64,000 bases of DNA from CAZDET01 sp964504335 (lineage in GTDB: Bacteria > Bacteroidota > Bacteroidia > Chitinophagales > Saprospiraceae). Shown here in pieces: positions 8,882 through 17,573 of the stretch. The DNA is taken from contig CAZDET010000011.1 of NCBI GenBank assembly GCA_964504335.1, positions 1 to 64,000 on the forward strand, read 5' to 3'. Each line of letters opens with the position of its first letter. Position 1 is the stretch's first letter. Position numbers and translations under genes: made by a program. Below the pieces are notes generated by a model. It worked only from the letters and a program-made list of their open reading frames with translations. It was not told where the DNA came from and made no database searches.

Positions 8882-10000
8882 TTATCCCTCTAAAAACTCG
8901 AAGTATGTTTGCAGTGCCCGGTCCGTGCGAAAGCGAGCAACCGCCAGGGGAGCCGCCGCCGCCATCCGGTGCCGCAAATCAGCATCCTGCATTAGAAGGT
9001 TTAACCGATCCGCCATTTGTTCAGCATCTCCTACCGGTACCAGGAATCCATCCTTTCCATCCGTGATAATCTCATTCGGTCCGGTCGGGCAGTTGGTACT
9101 CACACAGGCCGTACCGCATGCCATAGCCTGTACCAATACACCCGGCATTCCCTCGTGAATGGAAGACAATACGAAAATATCGGCAGCGGCCATGTATTTG
9201 TAGGGATTCTCCAAAAAACCCGGTAGGCTTACCAGGTCTTCCAACCCATTATCAACCACCTCTTGCTGAATCCTTTCTTGCAGCGGCCCGTCTCCCAAAA
9301 TTACCAGCCTCGGGCTAAAAGTATCCCCATGTTGTTCAACCAACAATTTGAAGGCCCGGATCAGCGTACTGAAATCCTTTTGCGCAACGAATCGGCCTGC
9401 CGCCAGCACTACCTGCTTCCCTTCTTCAAAAAAGGGATGTCGGATGGGTTGGGATTTCAAGTGAAAAAGCTGTTCATCAATCAGCGGATTGTCGACAATT
9501 TTTAATTTTCGATCCGGTATTCCCAAATCCTTGCCCAGCTCTCTGGCGATTCCCTTTGAAACCGTAGTCACCCAATCCGCAGCCCGATAACTAAATTTCT
9601 TAAGATTCAATAAAACCCCGCGGCGAAATTTGCCTTTGTAAGAAGGAGGTAAGATGTTTCGTTCTGATAGTACCACGGTTGAAACCCTGCCGGCTACTCC
9701 TCCAACCAGACCGACCGCAATATTGGTACTTCCGCTTGTGGAATAAAGAATATCGTACTCTCTTTGCCTCAACAACCGCCATAAAGGAAGAATCATCTGC
9801 ACGAAGTTATTGGCCTTAAGCTCATGCACTTTGACATCTTCCGGCAGGTTTTTCATAAACGGCCCCGTGGCCCGCATTACGGCCAGTTCGGTATCATATC
9901 TATCGCGGTCAATATGGTGTAACAACTGCCAGGTCACCCGGTCAGCTCCTCCTTTTCCCATGTTGGGCCGAACGAACAGAATCTTTTTCTTCCCGCTCAT
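8882..10000 (-). CDS. Glycosyltransferase family 4
   Basis: A 372-residue GT-B enzyme. The N-terminal domain begins KKILFVRPNMGKGGADRV (4-21), the glycine-rich loop typical of GT4. The donor domain has VVLAAGRFVAQKDFSTLI and FLENPYKYMAAADIFVLSS, then HEGMPGVLVQAMACGTACV, where the second glutamate of E-x7-E is again glutamine. CPTGPNEIITDGKDG completes the usual PE-type motif of this family. It should add one sugar to the growing repeat unit at the cytoplasmic face. It is 27 bases after the epimerase gene in the same operon. Confidence 0.88.
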   Translation of the reverse strand: MSGKKKILFVRPNMGKGGADRVTWQLLHHIDRDRYDTELAVMRATGPFMKNLPEDVKVHELKANNFVQMILPLWRLLRQREYDILYSTSGSTNIAVGLVGGVAGRVSTVVLSERNILPPSYKGKFRRGVLLNLKKFSYRAADWVTTVSKGIARELGKDLGIPDRKLKIVDNPLIDEQLFHLKSQPIRHPFFEEGKQVVLAAGRFVAQKDFSTLIRAFKLLVEQHGDTFSPRLVILGDGPLQERIQQEVVDNGLEDLVSLPGFLENPYKYMAAADIFVLSSIHEGMPGVLVQAMACGTACVSTNCPTGPNEIITDGKDGFLVPVGDAEQMADRLNLLMQDADLRHRMAAAAPLAVARFRTDRALQTYFEFLEG

Positions 10001-10027
10001 GTAACAGGAACGATCGATTTGGATACG

Positions 10028-10927
10028 CTAAGAATTGCTATTGATTTGATGCTCAGCTTCGTGTATTTCCGCAATTAGCTCTAATAAACCCTGCCCCATA
10101 TCTACGTATTCGTTGGAAACCATCTTCCGACCAAGCTTAGGTGTAAACGTGTAGGGCGTGATGCTGTAATGCCCACTCGTAGGATTGCGATCCCCCACGT
10201 AGTCGATTTCAATATTTTTACCCAGCATCTCCGAAAACATCTTGAATAGGTCGGAAATGGTCAGATTGTCATTCCCCGTGATGACATAGGTTTGATTGAC
10301 ATAGCGTTCTTCATTGATGACCGAAGCGCTAAGTTTGGCGGCATCCAACACGTGAATGTATTCCCGGCGATCCCGCGAAGTGCCCGGGTACGACATCTGC
10401 CGCTCGTTCATAAACCGATAAAGCAACCGGTAGACTCCGTTTGCCATATCCGTACGCGTACCATACAAACTGCCGTATCGCAATATGGTGTAATCCTGGC
10501 CGTAGCGATTCTGAAACTCTTCGATGTAGGCTTCACAAGCCTGCTTGCTACACCGATAAAAGCCACCTTCACGGCTGAAGACATAGACGGTACTTCCGAA
10601 AATAAATCGTTTTATTCCCGCCTCCCGACACACATTAAGTAGGTTGACCGTACCCAGCACATTGATCTGTACAGTCTCAACCGGCCGGGTCTTAGCCGCA
10701 TTGAGATCCGCCAGGGCCGCCAGGTGGTACACATAGTCCTTGCCGGCCACCGCTTCTCTGAGTAGTTCCGTATCGTTGATGTCGCCCACCACCATTTCTT
10801 GATCCGACCGTAGATAGGATGAGTGGATTCGATCGAAAATAGTTACCTGATGACCCTCCTGCGAAAGTGCGTCGGCAATATGACTTCCTAAAAAGCCGGA
10901 GCCACCCGTTACCAATACCTTTGCCAT
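10028..10927 (-). CDS. NAD-dependent epimerase/dehydratase (extended SDR)
   Basis: A 299-residue extended short-chain dehydrogenase. It shows the NAD motif GGSGFLGSHIAD (8-19), a DLNAAKTRPVETVQINVLGT segment that follows the YHLAALA strand, the catalytic YRCSKQ pair (YxxxK) and LRYGSLYGTR. It acts on a nucleotide-activated sugar, most likely as a 4-epimerase, 4,6-dehydratase or 4-reductase; motifs alone do not separate these. It is distinct from the two UDP-glucuronate 4-epimerase-like paralogues further upstream, being shorter and lacking their YYDxxLK segment. Confidence 0.82.
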   Translation of the reverse strand: MAKVLVTGGSGFLGSHIADALSQEGHQVTIFDRIHSSYLRSDQEMVVGDINDTELLREAVAGKDYVYHLAALADLNAAKTRPVETVQINVLGTVNLLNVCREAGIKRFIFGSTVYVFSREGGFYRCSKQACEAYIEEFQNRYGQDYTILRYGSLYGTRTDMANGVYRLLYRFMNERQMSYPGTSRDRREYIHVLDAAKLSASVINEERYVNQTYVITGNDNLTISDLFKMFSEMLGKNIEIDYVGDRNPTSGHYSITPYTFTPKLGRKMVSNEYVDMGQGLLELIAEIHEAEHQINSNS

Positions 10928-10991
10928 CGTCGGTATATTTCAGTTGAATGTTGAATAACCCTAGGACAGTTCGCTCACTGTGCGCGGCTAC

Positions 10992-11915
10992 CTACACGGT
11001 ACCTACGGCATATCCCTTGCGCCTTAACCCTTCTGCCATACGCTGTTTTAGGGATATGAGTTCTTTTTCCGTTTCGTACCCCTCTGCCTTGTAATTCTTA
11101 CTCTTTATCGTATTTAGATCGAATGTATAGCCTTGTGCATTACTAATTGCGATGAATTGACTTACCTGACCGAGCATTTCAGCAGGCGCCGAACAGAGTG
11201 CCTCGTAGGATATTTCGAACAGTTTACCCCGTCGTGTTAATTCGAGAGCAGTATCTTGTTTTTCAATTTCGAGCAGGCAGTCATTCCAGTAGGAGGCACA
11301 GGCAATCCGATATTCTTCCTGGGAACTGAAGTATCCTTTAAACTTCGGCCACTCCTTTTTCAGCAACGATTCGACTACCGCAGGGCCGTATCGGTAAATG
11401 TGAAGGAACTTGGTGCTGGGAAATAATTTCAGTATTGTCGGAATCAGGAAGGAAATCATAGCACTCTTCACAAACAACACCTTATCGCTTCCCCTGCGGT
11501 GATTGTAGGCAGAAAAGCGATTCTTAATACGCTTCTCGTGGCCANNNNNNNNNNNNNNNNNNNNNNNNNNNNNNNNNNNNNNNNNNNNNNNNNNNNNNNN
11601 NNNNNNNNNNNNNNNNNNNNNNNNNNNNNNNNNNNNNNNNNNNNTGGCCAGGGAAATCTCCGTAAACCGCTCCGGCTCCGCTACAAAGGGTTCCGTATCA
11701 ATCGTCCGATTCCGGTAGGGAAATAGCCGAGGATGCCACAGATCATTTGCTTCTCCGGGAAATGAGATCAGATCAGGGTGTGAACTTAATATCTGATTGA
11801 GCAGCGTCGTGCCACACCGACCGGTTCCAATAATAAAAAAGCGGGGCGCATGATCGTGCGGCAGGTACTTGTACAGATGATCAAGAACAAAAAATTCAAT
11901 ATCGTAGCGAGTCAT
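10992..11915 (-). CDS. Sulfotransferase family protein, interrupted by assembly gap
   Basis: A PAPS-dependent sulfotransferase-like protein whose frame is broken by 100 unknown bases. The part before the gap has RFFIIGTGRCGTTLLNQIL (about 25-43), the 5'-phosphosulfate loop, followed by HPDLISFPGEAND. The part after it has VLFVKSAMISFLIPTILKLFP and KFLHIYRYGPAVVESLLKK, the 3'-phosphate-binding region. Both pieces keep one frame only because 100 leaves the right remainder; the true length of the missing part is unknown. It is one of three sulfotransferases in this locus and likely sulfates a sugar hydroxyl. Start at 11915 lies eight bases after the cytidylyltransferase gene. Confidence 0.8.
   Translation of the reverse strand: MTRYDIEFFVLDHLYKYLPHDHAPRFFIIGTGRCGTTLLNQILSSHPDLISFPGEANDLWHPRLFPYRNRTIDTEPFVAEPERFTEISLAXXXXXXXXXXXXXXXXXXXXXXXXXXXXXXXXXXGHEKRIKNRFSAYNHRRGSDKVLFVKSAMISFLIPTILKLFPSTKFLHIYRYGPAVVESLLKKEWPKFKGYFSSQEEYRIACASYWNDCLLEIEKQDTALELTRRGKLFEISYEALCSAPAEMLGQVSQFIAISNAQGYTFDLNTIKSKNYKAEGYETEKELISLKQRMAEGLRRKGYAVGTV
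11545..11644. other. Assembly gap of 100 N
   Basis: Exactly 100 N, the usual placeholder for a gap of unknown size. The palindrome TGGCCA stands at both edges. Simply merging the two copies would put the downstream part of the sulfotransferase out of frame, so real sequence is probably missing. Confidence 0.99.
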
Positions 11916-11922
11916 AAATCGT

Positions 11923-12690
11923 TTAGGCTTCCTTGAGCGACTCCGGCACCTTTGGCTCAGACATTTCCAAGCGGCGAGCCACCTCTTCCGGGTTCTTCAA
12001 CCACCATTCGGCAATTCCCAGATCGAAGAATGTATGCACATCTCGTCCCGTAGCCCAGATACGGACAATCGGAGCCGACTTCTTACCCATCCACCACCAG
12101 GGATTCGGGCCGTCGTGGGATTGCACCGTATACTTGCGAAAAGCCCAAACCCCTTGATCGTAATAGTATGCTTTACGATACGACTGCCGCTCGGTAGAAA
12201 CCTTTCGGTTTTTATCGCCATAGGGTTGTAGCAGGCCTTCGTCGTTAATTTCCATGGCACGGAGCGGGTGGTCATCGGCGGCCTCCCAAACCGTCATGCA
12301 GCTATCCAATTCGGGCTGATCATCGAGTAATTGCAAGGCCTCGTCCAGTATAGGACCGTCAATCATTACGGTGTTGCCCAGCAGCAGGATTACGTTTTCC
12401 AGGTTTTCGACTCGCGCATCGACCCACTCTACTGCGTGTTTGATCACGTCACCGTGGTTGATGTGATCGCCGCCCAATTCATCCGGGCGAATGATTACCT
12501 CCGCCCCATAAGTCCTGGCTGCGTCAGCAATTTCGGGCCCATCCGTCGATACGTAAACTCGATCGATCTTTTCGGCATCCAATGCCGCTTTTATCGGGTA
12601 GTACACCAAGGGTTTTCCGAGTACCTCGAACACATTTTTATTCTTGATTGACTTGGACCCAGCTCGTGCCGTCACAATTGCTACATTCAT
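11923..12690 (-). CDS. Acylneuraminate cytidylyltransferase family protein
   Basis: A 255-residue nucleotidyltransferase of the CMP-NeuAc/CMP-KDO synthetase family, which couples CTP to a keto-sugar acid or related acid. The signature VTARAGSKSIKNKN (6-19) is the CTP-binding loop, followed by VYVSTDGPEIADAA, VILLLGNTVMIDGP and SCMTVWEA. Its start overlaps the stop of the glycosyltransferase gene before it (ATGA). No NeuB-like synthase or keto-acid aldolase is visible in the window, so the substrate is not an obvious sialic-type acid. The closest relatives by motif also include pseudaminic and legionaminic acid enzymes, and relatives that activate phosphonates. Product unknown. Confidence 0.85.
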   Translation of the reverse strand: MNVAIVTARAGSKSIKNKNVFEVLGKPLVYYPIKAALDAEKIDRVYVSTDGPEIADAARTYGAEVIIRPDELGGDHINHGDVIKHAVEWVDARVENLENVILLLGNTVMIDGPILDEALQLLDDQPELDSCMTVWEAADDHPLRAMEINDEGLLQPYGDKNRKVSTERQSYRKAYYYDQGVWAFRKYTVQSHDGPNPWWWMGKKSAPIVRIWATGRDVHTFFDLGIAEWWLKNPEEVARRLEMSEPKVPESLKEA

Positions 12691-13865
12691 AATTCATTGT
12701 TTTTTAGATCATATTCGTTCGATACGCCGGAAATACTTAGCTCCGGAAAGGCCGTTTCAAGTAATTTTTCGGCGCGGATGCCCCAGGTATGGCGTTGCCT
12801 GAAGTCTAACAGCGCTTTTTGCCCGAGTCGTTTACGCAACTCCGGATCGCGCAGGCTTTCGATCGCGTTACTCCAGACCGTCAGGTCCTGCGCATCAACC
12901 AATAAGGCATTCTCGCTATTCAGGACTCCTCGCAAGACCGGAAAATCACTACATACGATGGGCTTTCCGCTCGTCATGTACTCGAAAATCTTAATTGGCG
13001 ACATATACGCAATCGTATTTTCACCACTCGATACCCGAACATTTTCCTGATAAGGGGCCAACAACACATCGCACCCCTTGCGAAAGCCCGCCGTAAGTCG
13101 GTGAGCAATATGGCCGTAGCAGAAAATATTGGGCAGATTAGACTGAAGACCTTGTTTCATTAAATCCGCAGCCGTTCCTCCAGCCAGGTGAAACTCGACA
13201 TCCGGCAACCGGCGGGCCATTTCAACAAGCAAATCGATGCCACGCCCCGGAAAAAATGAACCGACATAGCCCGCTTTCAATTTAGTAGCACTTCCCTTTA
13301 ATGGAAACAGAGGTGGGTCTTCGATTTCAGTAGCTCCATTTGCCAGAGCGATCAATCGGATACCTTTATTCATTACAGCGCCGTAAAATTCCCGGAAAAG
13401 GGCCTTCAGTGGGGACGTATTAAAAGAGATAACACGGGTAGATTTCCCCGTTGCCAGGGACCGAAAGAGGAGTCTTCGGACTATATTTTTTCGCCAAATC
13501 GTTCCGTGCACGTCAATTCCTACCGGGCGGATAAACCAGCCAATTAATGCGAGGGTAGTTGTCGACCTGCCGTAGTAAAAAGTCGGTTGGGGACTCTTCT
13601 TTCGCAAGACGTACGCACTGGCTTTCAACGCGAATAAATACAACGTACCGGGTAGCCTGGGAACAGGGATGAAATGGATCTCAAACGGAAATTGCACATC
13701 GTAGGTATCGAATATAGCCTGAGTCTGGTCTCCATCAGAATGAGTAGGGATAATCAATTCCACCTCGTGCCCCAACTGCACGAATGCCTCACACATCTTC
13801 ACGATATTTACGGCATTCGCCCTTTTAGAAGGCAGGAAACTATCAGCCAGGTAAAATATGCGCAT
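12687..13865 (-). CDS. Glycosyltransferase family 4
   Basis: A 392-residue GT-B enzyme. The start MRIFYLADSFLPSKRANAVNI is the usual N-terminal strand and loop. The donor domain includes LKAGYVGSFFPGRGIDLLVEMA, IFCYGHIAHRLTAGFRKGCDVLLAPY and YMSPIKIFEYMTSGKPIVCSD, where IKIFEYM carries the conserved donor-binding acid. This SP-x-KxxEYM form is common in WbuB/WbpH-like enzymes of capsule and O-antigen clusters. It shares a four-base overlap with the cytidylyltransferase gene downstream. Confidence 0.88.
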   Translation of the reverse strand: MRIFYLADSFLPSKRANAVNIVKMCEAFVQLGHEVELIIPTHSDGDQTQAIFDTYDVQFPFEIHFIPVPRLPGTLYLFALKASAYVLRKKSPQPTFYYGRSTTTLALIGWFIRPVGIDVHGTIWRKNIVRRLLFRSLATGKSTRVISFNTSPLKALFREFYGAVMNKGIRLIALANGATEIEDPPLFPLKGSATKLKAGYVGSFFPGRGIDLLVEMARRLPDVEFHLAGGTAADLMKQGLQSNLPNIFCYGHIAHRLTAGFRKGCDVLLAPYQENVRVSSGENTIAYMSPIKIFEYMTSGKPIVCSDFPVLRGVLNSENALLVDAQDLTVWSNAIESLRDPELRKRLGQKALLDFRQRHTWGIRAEKLLETAFPELSISGVSNEYDLKNNEL

Positions 13866-13900
13866 TTCTTGATGTTCGGACTAGTGGAAATACGTTCCCG

Positions 13901-14815
13901 CTATCCGGTAAATAACCAGTTACTTCTATTGATTTCCTCCGGAAATAAATCGGAAACGGCTGCAATCTGTTCGTTGAAGATCTGCTTATCCTGTGTAGTC
14001 CACTCAATTGGAACATCAGAGCCCTTCCCAGGGCGACGCTTTGAAATCTCTTCGAACTCAGACGCACTGAGCGCCTCCGTCACTCCAATGAACTGCATCA
14101 CCTTCGCAAAATCGAGATAAGACAAGCCTTCGAGCTGTACGAACCGGTAACGACTTTCGGGTAGCGCTTCCAGTTGTTGGATGATGCGCTGATAGGTCGC
14201 TCTCCACATCCAGGCAATTTTACCCAGCCTCGTGAAAGAGGCCCACTTTTCGAATTCTGTAGGAGTGGGCGGTACAAAACGGGAGAAAAAGTGGTTATTG
14301 CGTTTGTGAGCGTACATATATCCTGGTGCTTGCCCCTCCCATTGAACAACCGGGTGCATATCGTACCATCCTTTTCGGTAATGAGACTCTACCACTTTTC
14401 GTGGATGGCGCACCATAATTAAGACCTTACCTCCCAACACACTGAACAGCCGATCGATTGAAAAGGCAATGATCGGGTTGGACTCCAAAAATCGTTTTTG
14501 TTCTTGCGCCGCCTTCTGAATAAGGTATCCACGCGCATTTAAAAAGCCGGCATCTGATACCGGTAGCCCGTACCACCTGCTGTACAGGGTGAACGAATCC
14601 CCTACCGCATCCCCTACATCGTCGAGATGGTAAGCCGATATCTGACCAGAGCTCTCAAATAGCCGGGCCATGAAATGAGTACCACTCCGTCCGGGCCCGG
14701 TTACAAAAATGGGCTCATGGCCGTTTTCGGCATATGAGACACCGGGAGCCATTCCTTCGAAGAGATTACGCTTCTCTTTTCCCCTTTTAAGGAGCTGTTT
14801 TGCAATACGGATCAT
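13901..14815 (-). CDS. Sulfotransferase family protein
   Basis: A 304-residue sulfotransferase-like protein. The 5'-phosphosulfate-binding loop reads EPIFVTGPGRSGTHFMARLF (34-53) and the 3'-phosphate motif reads VLIMVRHPRKVVESHYRKGW. The C-terminal part contains RFVQLEGLSYLD and SKRRPGKGSD, similar in place to the conserved KxxPGDWK-like region of other sulfotransferases. No signal peptide or membrane span is seen, so it would sulfate its sugar in the cytoplasm before export. It sits three bases after the second polysaccharide deacetylase gene. Confidence 0.82.
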   Translation of the reverse strand: MIRIAKQLLKRGKEKRNLFEGMAPGVSYAENGHEPIFVTGPGRSGTHFMARLFESSGQISAYHLDDVGDAVGDSFTLYSRWYGLPVSDAGFLNARGYLIQKAAQEQKRFLESNPIIAFSIDRLFSVLGGKVLIMVRHPRKVVESHYRKGWYDMHPVVQWEGQAPGYMYAHKRNNHFFSRFVPPTPTEFEKWASFTRLGKIAWMWRATYQRIIQQLEALPESRYRFVQLEGLSYLDFAKVMQFIGVTEALSASEFEEISKRRPGKGSDVPIEWTTQDKQIFNEQIAAVSDLFPEEINRSNWLFTG

Positions 14816-14818
14816 AGC

Positions 14819-15784
14819 TCAGAAAAATCGATGGAAGGCTCTTGGAAGAAACCGGTCGTAGATGATAATATTATTAACCCGATGGCAAATTCCGTCGGAA
14901 GTTTGGCGATTGCTTCGGTAGTGAAGCTGATCGGTTGAAACCAGTCCTCGGTAACCCAATTGCTCGACTAGCCGGATAGTGATATCGTTAAAGGTCCAGC
15001 TCCCTCCAAAAGGGACTGCAAACACCCGGCTGATTTGATCTTCCGCAAGAAAAGATTCCAGAAAGGTCTTGGTTCCCTCTATCTCCCGAAGCTGGTCGCT
15101 CTCCTCCAGGTGGGAAAGCACCAGGTGATTCGAGGTGTGATTGCCCCAGCGAAGCAGCGGATGGAGATTGGCCAGAATCTGTTCCTTGCTGAGGTAGGTA
15201 TGAGACGGTTCAAAATTCTCTACCGACCGGAAGAATTCGTTTAGAAGAGCAGGCAGTCGTTTGATATCCTCTTGGCTCAGATGCGACTTGGCCCCCGATT
15301 GAAACGTACTCCGTACTAACTCCTGATCAATACCCTTGCCTTCCGTAAACCGGATAAAGCCGTCTACCTGCTTCTGGTCGACTATCCACCGAACCAGATC
15401 CCGCCAGAAAAAAGCACCCTCCACCAGGGATTTATTGACAAAGATAGTAGCCGGTATCTTTAGCTCTTCCAGGACGGGTAGCGCTTGCTCGACTACGGAA
15501 GTGGCCCCGTCATCAAAGGTCAGGCAGGCATATCCTTTCAGGCTTTGCCCCCGTTCGATGCGCTCAAAAAAATCATCGATAAAAAGAAAATCAAATGACT
15601 TTCCAAGAGATACCAGCTGTTGCTTCAAATCGCTTTGGGATACAATGTGCAGCTTGGATTTTCCGCCCACCCCTTCAGGCCGCCTATCCTCTCCAACATG
15701 ATGGTATAATAGCACGGGGGCGCTTCTTTTCAAATAGAAAGAATCGCGCACATTTTTGAATACCGTACCGATCTGATTCCTCAC
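14819..15784 (-). CDS. Polysaccharide deacetylase family protein
   Basis: A 321-residue NodB-homology protein. Visible motifs are APVLLYHHVGEDRR (22-35), ACLTFDDGATSVVEQALP (86-103, with the catalytic and metal aspartates), a long insert, WGNHTSNHLVLSHL with the metal histidines, and AVPFGGSWTF near the end. This is the IcaB/PgaB-like order (YHHV then TFDDG). No export signal is obvious. Together with the deacetylase at 4881-5906 it suggests that at least one amino sugar of the polymer carries, or passes through, a free amine. Confidence 0.85.
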   Translation of the reverse strand: MRNQIGTVFKNVRDSFYLKRSAPVLLYHHVGEDRRPEGVGGKSKLHIVSQSDLKQQLVSLGKSFDFLFIDDFFERIERGQSLKGYACLTFDDGATSVVEQALPVLEELKIPATIFVNKSLVEGAFFWRDLVRWIVDQKQVDGFIRFTEGKGIDQELVRSTFQSGAKSHLSQEDIKRLPALLNEFFRSVENFEPSHTYLSKEQILANLHPLLRWGNHTSNHLVLSHLEESDQLREIEGTKTFLESFLAEDQISRVFAVPFGGSWTFNDITIRLVEQLGYRGLVSTDQLHYRSNRQTSDGICHRVNNIIIYDRFLPRAFHRFF

Positions 15785-15812
15785 TGCCTGAACTTCTTTC
15801 CGCTACTATTTT

Positions 15813-16679
15813 TTATCCGCGTTCGCAGAAAACCATCGTATTGCCCGCCAAATCCGCGTGGGCATCTATGGGCCGCATATTGAGCTCGTCGCTCCGATGC
15901 TCGATTAGCTCGTAGAGGTGAAATCCCGAATCGCTGAGTATCTGGAGAACTTCCTGATAATGGTATCCAAACGCCTCCAGGTTTTTTGGGTGCACTTCCA
16001 CCAACATTTTCAGATTTGGTCGTTGGAGGGTTTGTTCCATTCCTTTCAGGGCATCCAACTCGGCTCCCTCCACGTCAATTTTTATGAAATCCGGTTCGAG
16101 CTGGTGTTCTTGTACGTATTGGTCGATGGAAGTCGCCATAACCGAAATCATAGTTTCCGGCTCCGCTTCCTTCTTTGTTCCAATGGAAAGCCGGGGGTTT
16201 GGAGTACCCATGACCGGAATGTGGATCTCCATCCGATCATTCGCAATGGCGAGATTATTGATCCTGACTTGATTAAACTGGTTGGCACTAATATTCTTCT
16301 GAATAATTGGGATGCATTTAGGGTCCACCTCGAACGAATGGACACTTCCGTTTGGGCTTAAGCCAGCGGCCAGGCAGGTGAAGTAACCCAGATGGGCCCC
16401 TGCATCAATTACACAATCTGAATCCTTTACATACTCGACAAAAACTTTAGAAACCGCAGGTTCGTGTAATTTCCCTCCGTGATAGCGCGGAAAGAACCAA
16501 TTTTTCGAATAGTCATCTTCTGTATTAAAAAGAACCGGATTACCGTTAATAATAACCTCGTGCCGATTTACGTCTTTAAACCGTTTCTTATTTTTTTCCC
16601 GATTGGCCTGCTTGCGTTGCCGTTGATAATACTTCAGAAGACCTATTCTTTTAAGTGATGTTTTCAGGAGCTGTTTCAT
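15813..16679 (-). CDS. FkbM family SAM-dependent methyltransferase
   Basis: A 288-residue protein with a basic N-terminal segment and a class I methyltransferase domain. The SAM loop is CVIDAGAHLGYFTCLAA, followed by VHSFEVDPKCIPIIQKN and the family mark DFIKIDVEGAELDALKGM. FkbM enzymes O-methylate small molecules and, in glycan loci, sugar hydroxyls. It is separated by 62 bases from the upstream sulfotransferase and by 28 bases from the downstream deacetylase. Methyl ether decoration of the polysaccharide is the likely outcome. Confidence 0.85.
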   Translation of the reverse strand: MKQLLKTSLKRIGLLKYYQRQRKQANREKNKKRFKDVNRHEVIINGNPVLFNTEDDYSKNWFFPRYHGGKLHEPAVSKVFVEYVKDSDCVIDAGAHLGYFTCLAAGLSPNGSVHSFEVDPKCIPIIQKNISANQFNQVRINNLAIANDRMEIHIPVMGTPNPRLSIGTKKEAEPETMISVMATSIDQYVQEHQLEPDFIKIDVEGAELDALKGMEQTLQRPNLKMLVEVHPKNLEAFGYHYQEVLQILSDSGFHLYELIEHRSDELNMRPIDAHADLAGNTMVFCERG

Positions 16680-16741
16680 GGTGGAGATAAGCGTGAATTA
16701 TTCTCGCATGAGAAAATGAAAAAATCGCCTTACAGAAACTA

Positions 16742-17524
16742 TTATTGATATCCCAATTGACTCATCACTTCCTTAAATTCCGGGTCTGACACGAATAGTT
16801 CTTTCTCTTCTGGAGTTGCTTCCATCTCCCACCTTGACGTATTCTTAAATATGGGTTGATTTACCTGCCAAACGCGATTCATGGTATGGTTGACTCCCAT
16901 TCGTTTATCTGTCTTGAATGGCTCCACGTCATTTAGTGTAAATTGCTCTTCTTTCTGAGAATAATCAATCATCCCCATCTCGAATTTCACCTGGATGTGC
17001 TTGCAGACTTTTCTAACGGTTTCTTCTGGATTCGAAGTGAGGTCTTCCAACCGGACAGCCATAACCTGAGGATAATCGAGCGCCGCCAACCCTGTCTGAT
17101 TAGCACTTACCCACCGTTTCAATCCTTCCTTTGAGTTCCCTCTCCTTGTACGTATTGAAACTGTAACGTCTCTCCCATCTCGTTGCATTAAAATAATTCT
17201 GGATCTGGGGAAGACTTCGACGATTTGGGGTACTTTATTGATATGCCTTGGGGTTTTTTCTACCCACCTAGTCTTGCCTACCTTGTTAGCTTCGTTTTTC
17301 CATTTAATGAACTGGGAGTATCGCAGGTACTTCTTCAAAAAGACTTTACTCTCGTGTCTCACACCGTAAATTTGGGAATGCTCCGACAGGATTCTCAGCA
17401 TTATAGTAGTTCCACTGTGCCCACATCCCACCACGAAAACGGGCTCTTCTGAAGATGTCGAAATCCGGGTTCGCATAATCTGCTGGTAAAAGAAATCTAA
17501 GGCACTGGTTATCCGACTCTTCAT
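16742..17524 (-). CDS. Sulfotransferase family protein
   Basis: A 260-residue sulfotransferase. The 5'-phosphosulfate loop is EPVFVVGCGHSGTTIMLRIL (27-46), and the 3'-phosphate motif RIILMQRDGRDVTVSIRTR (about 108-126) contains the textbook RDGRDV form. WVEKTPRH upstream of it also matches family style (ExTP). Of the three sulfotransferases in the locus it is the most canonical. It is 49 bases after the flippase gene and probably sulfates one sugar of the repeat unit. Confidence 0.88.
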   Translation of the reverse strand: MKSRITSALDFFYQQIMRTRISTSSEEPVFVVGCGHSGTTIMLRILSEHSQIYGVRHESKVFLKKYLRYSQFIKWKNEANKVGKTRWVEKTPRHINKVPQIVEVFPRSRIILMQRDGRDVTVSIRTRRGNSKEGLKRWVSANQTGLAALDYPQVMAVRLEDLTSNPEETVRKVCKHIQVKFEMGMIDYSQKEEQFTLNDVEPFKTDKRMGVNHTMNRVWQVNQPIFKNTSRWEMEATPEEKELFVSDPEFKEVMSQLGYQ

Positions 17525-17573
17525 CTGTCCTGCTTATCGTCCTGGAGAGTTAGTTAATTTCGGAGGGGGGCAA

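Noticed and set aside
11499..11726. Gene crossing the N gap on the plus strand
   Set aside because: Kept open only by unknown bases; the real gene here is the sulfotransferase on the other strand.
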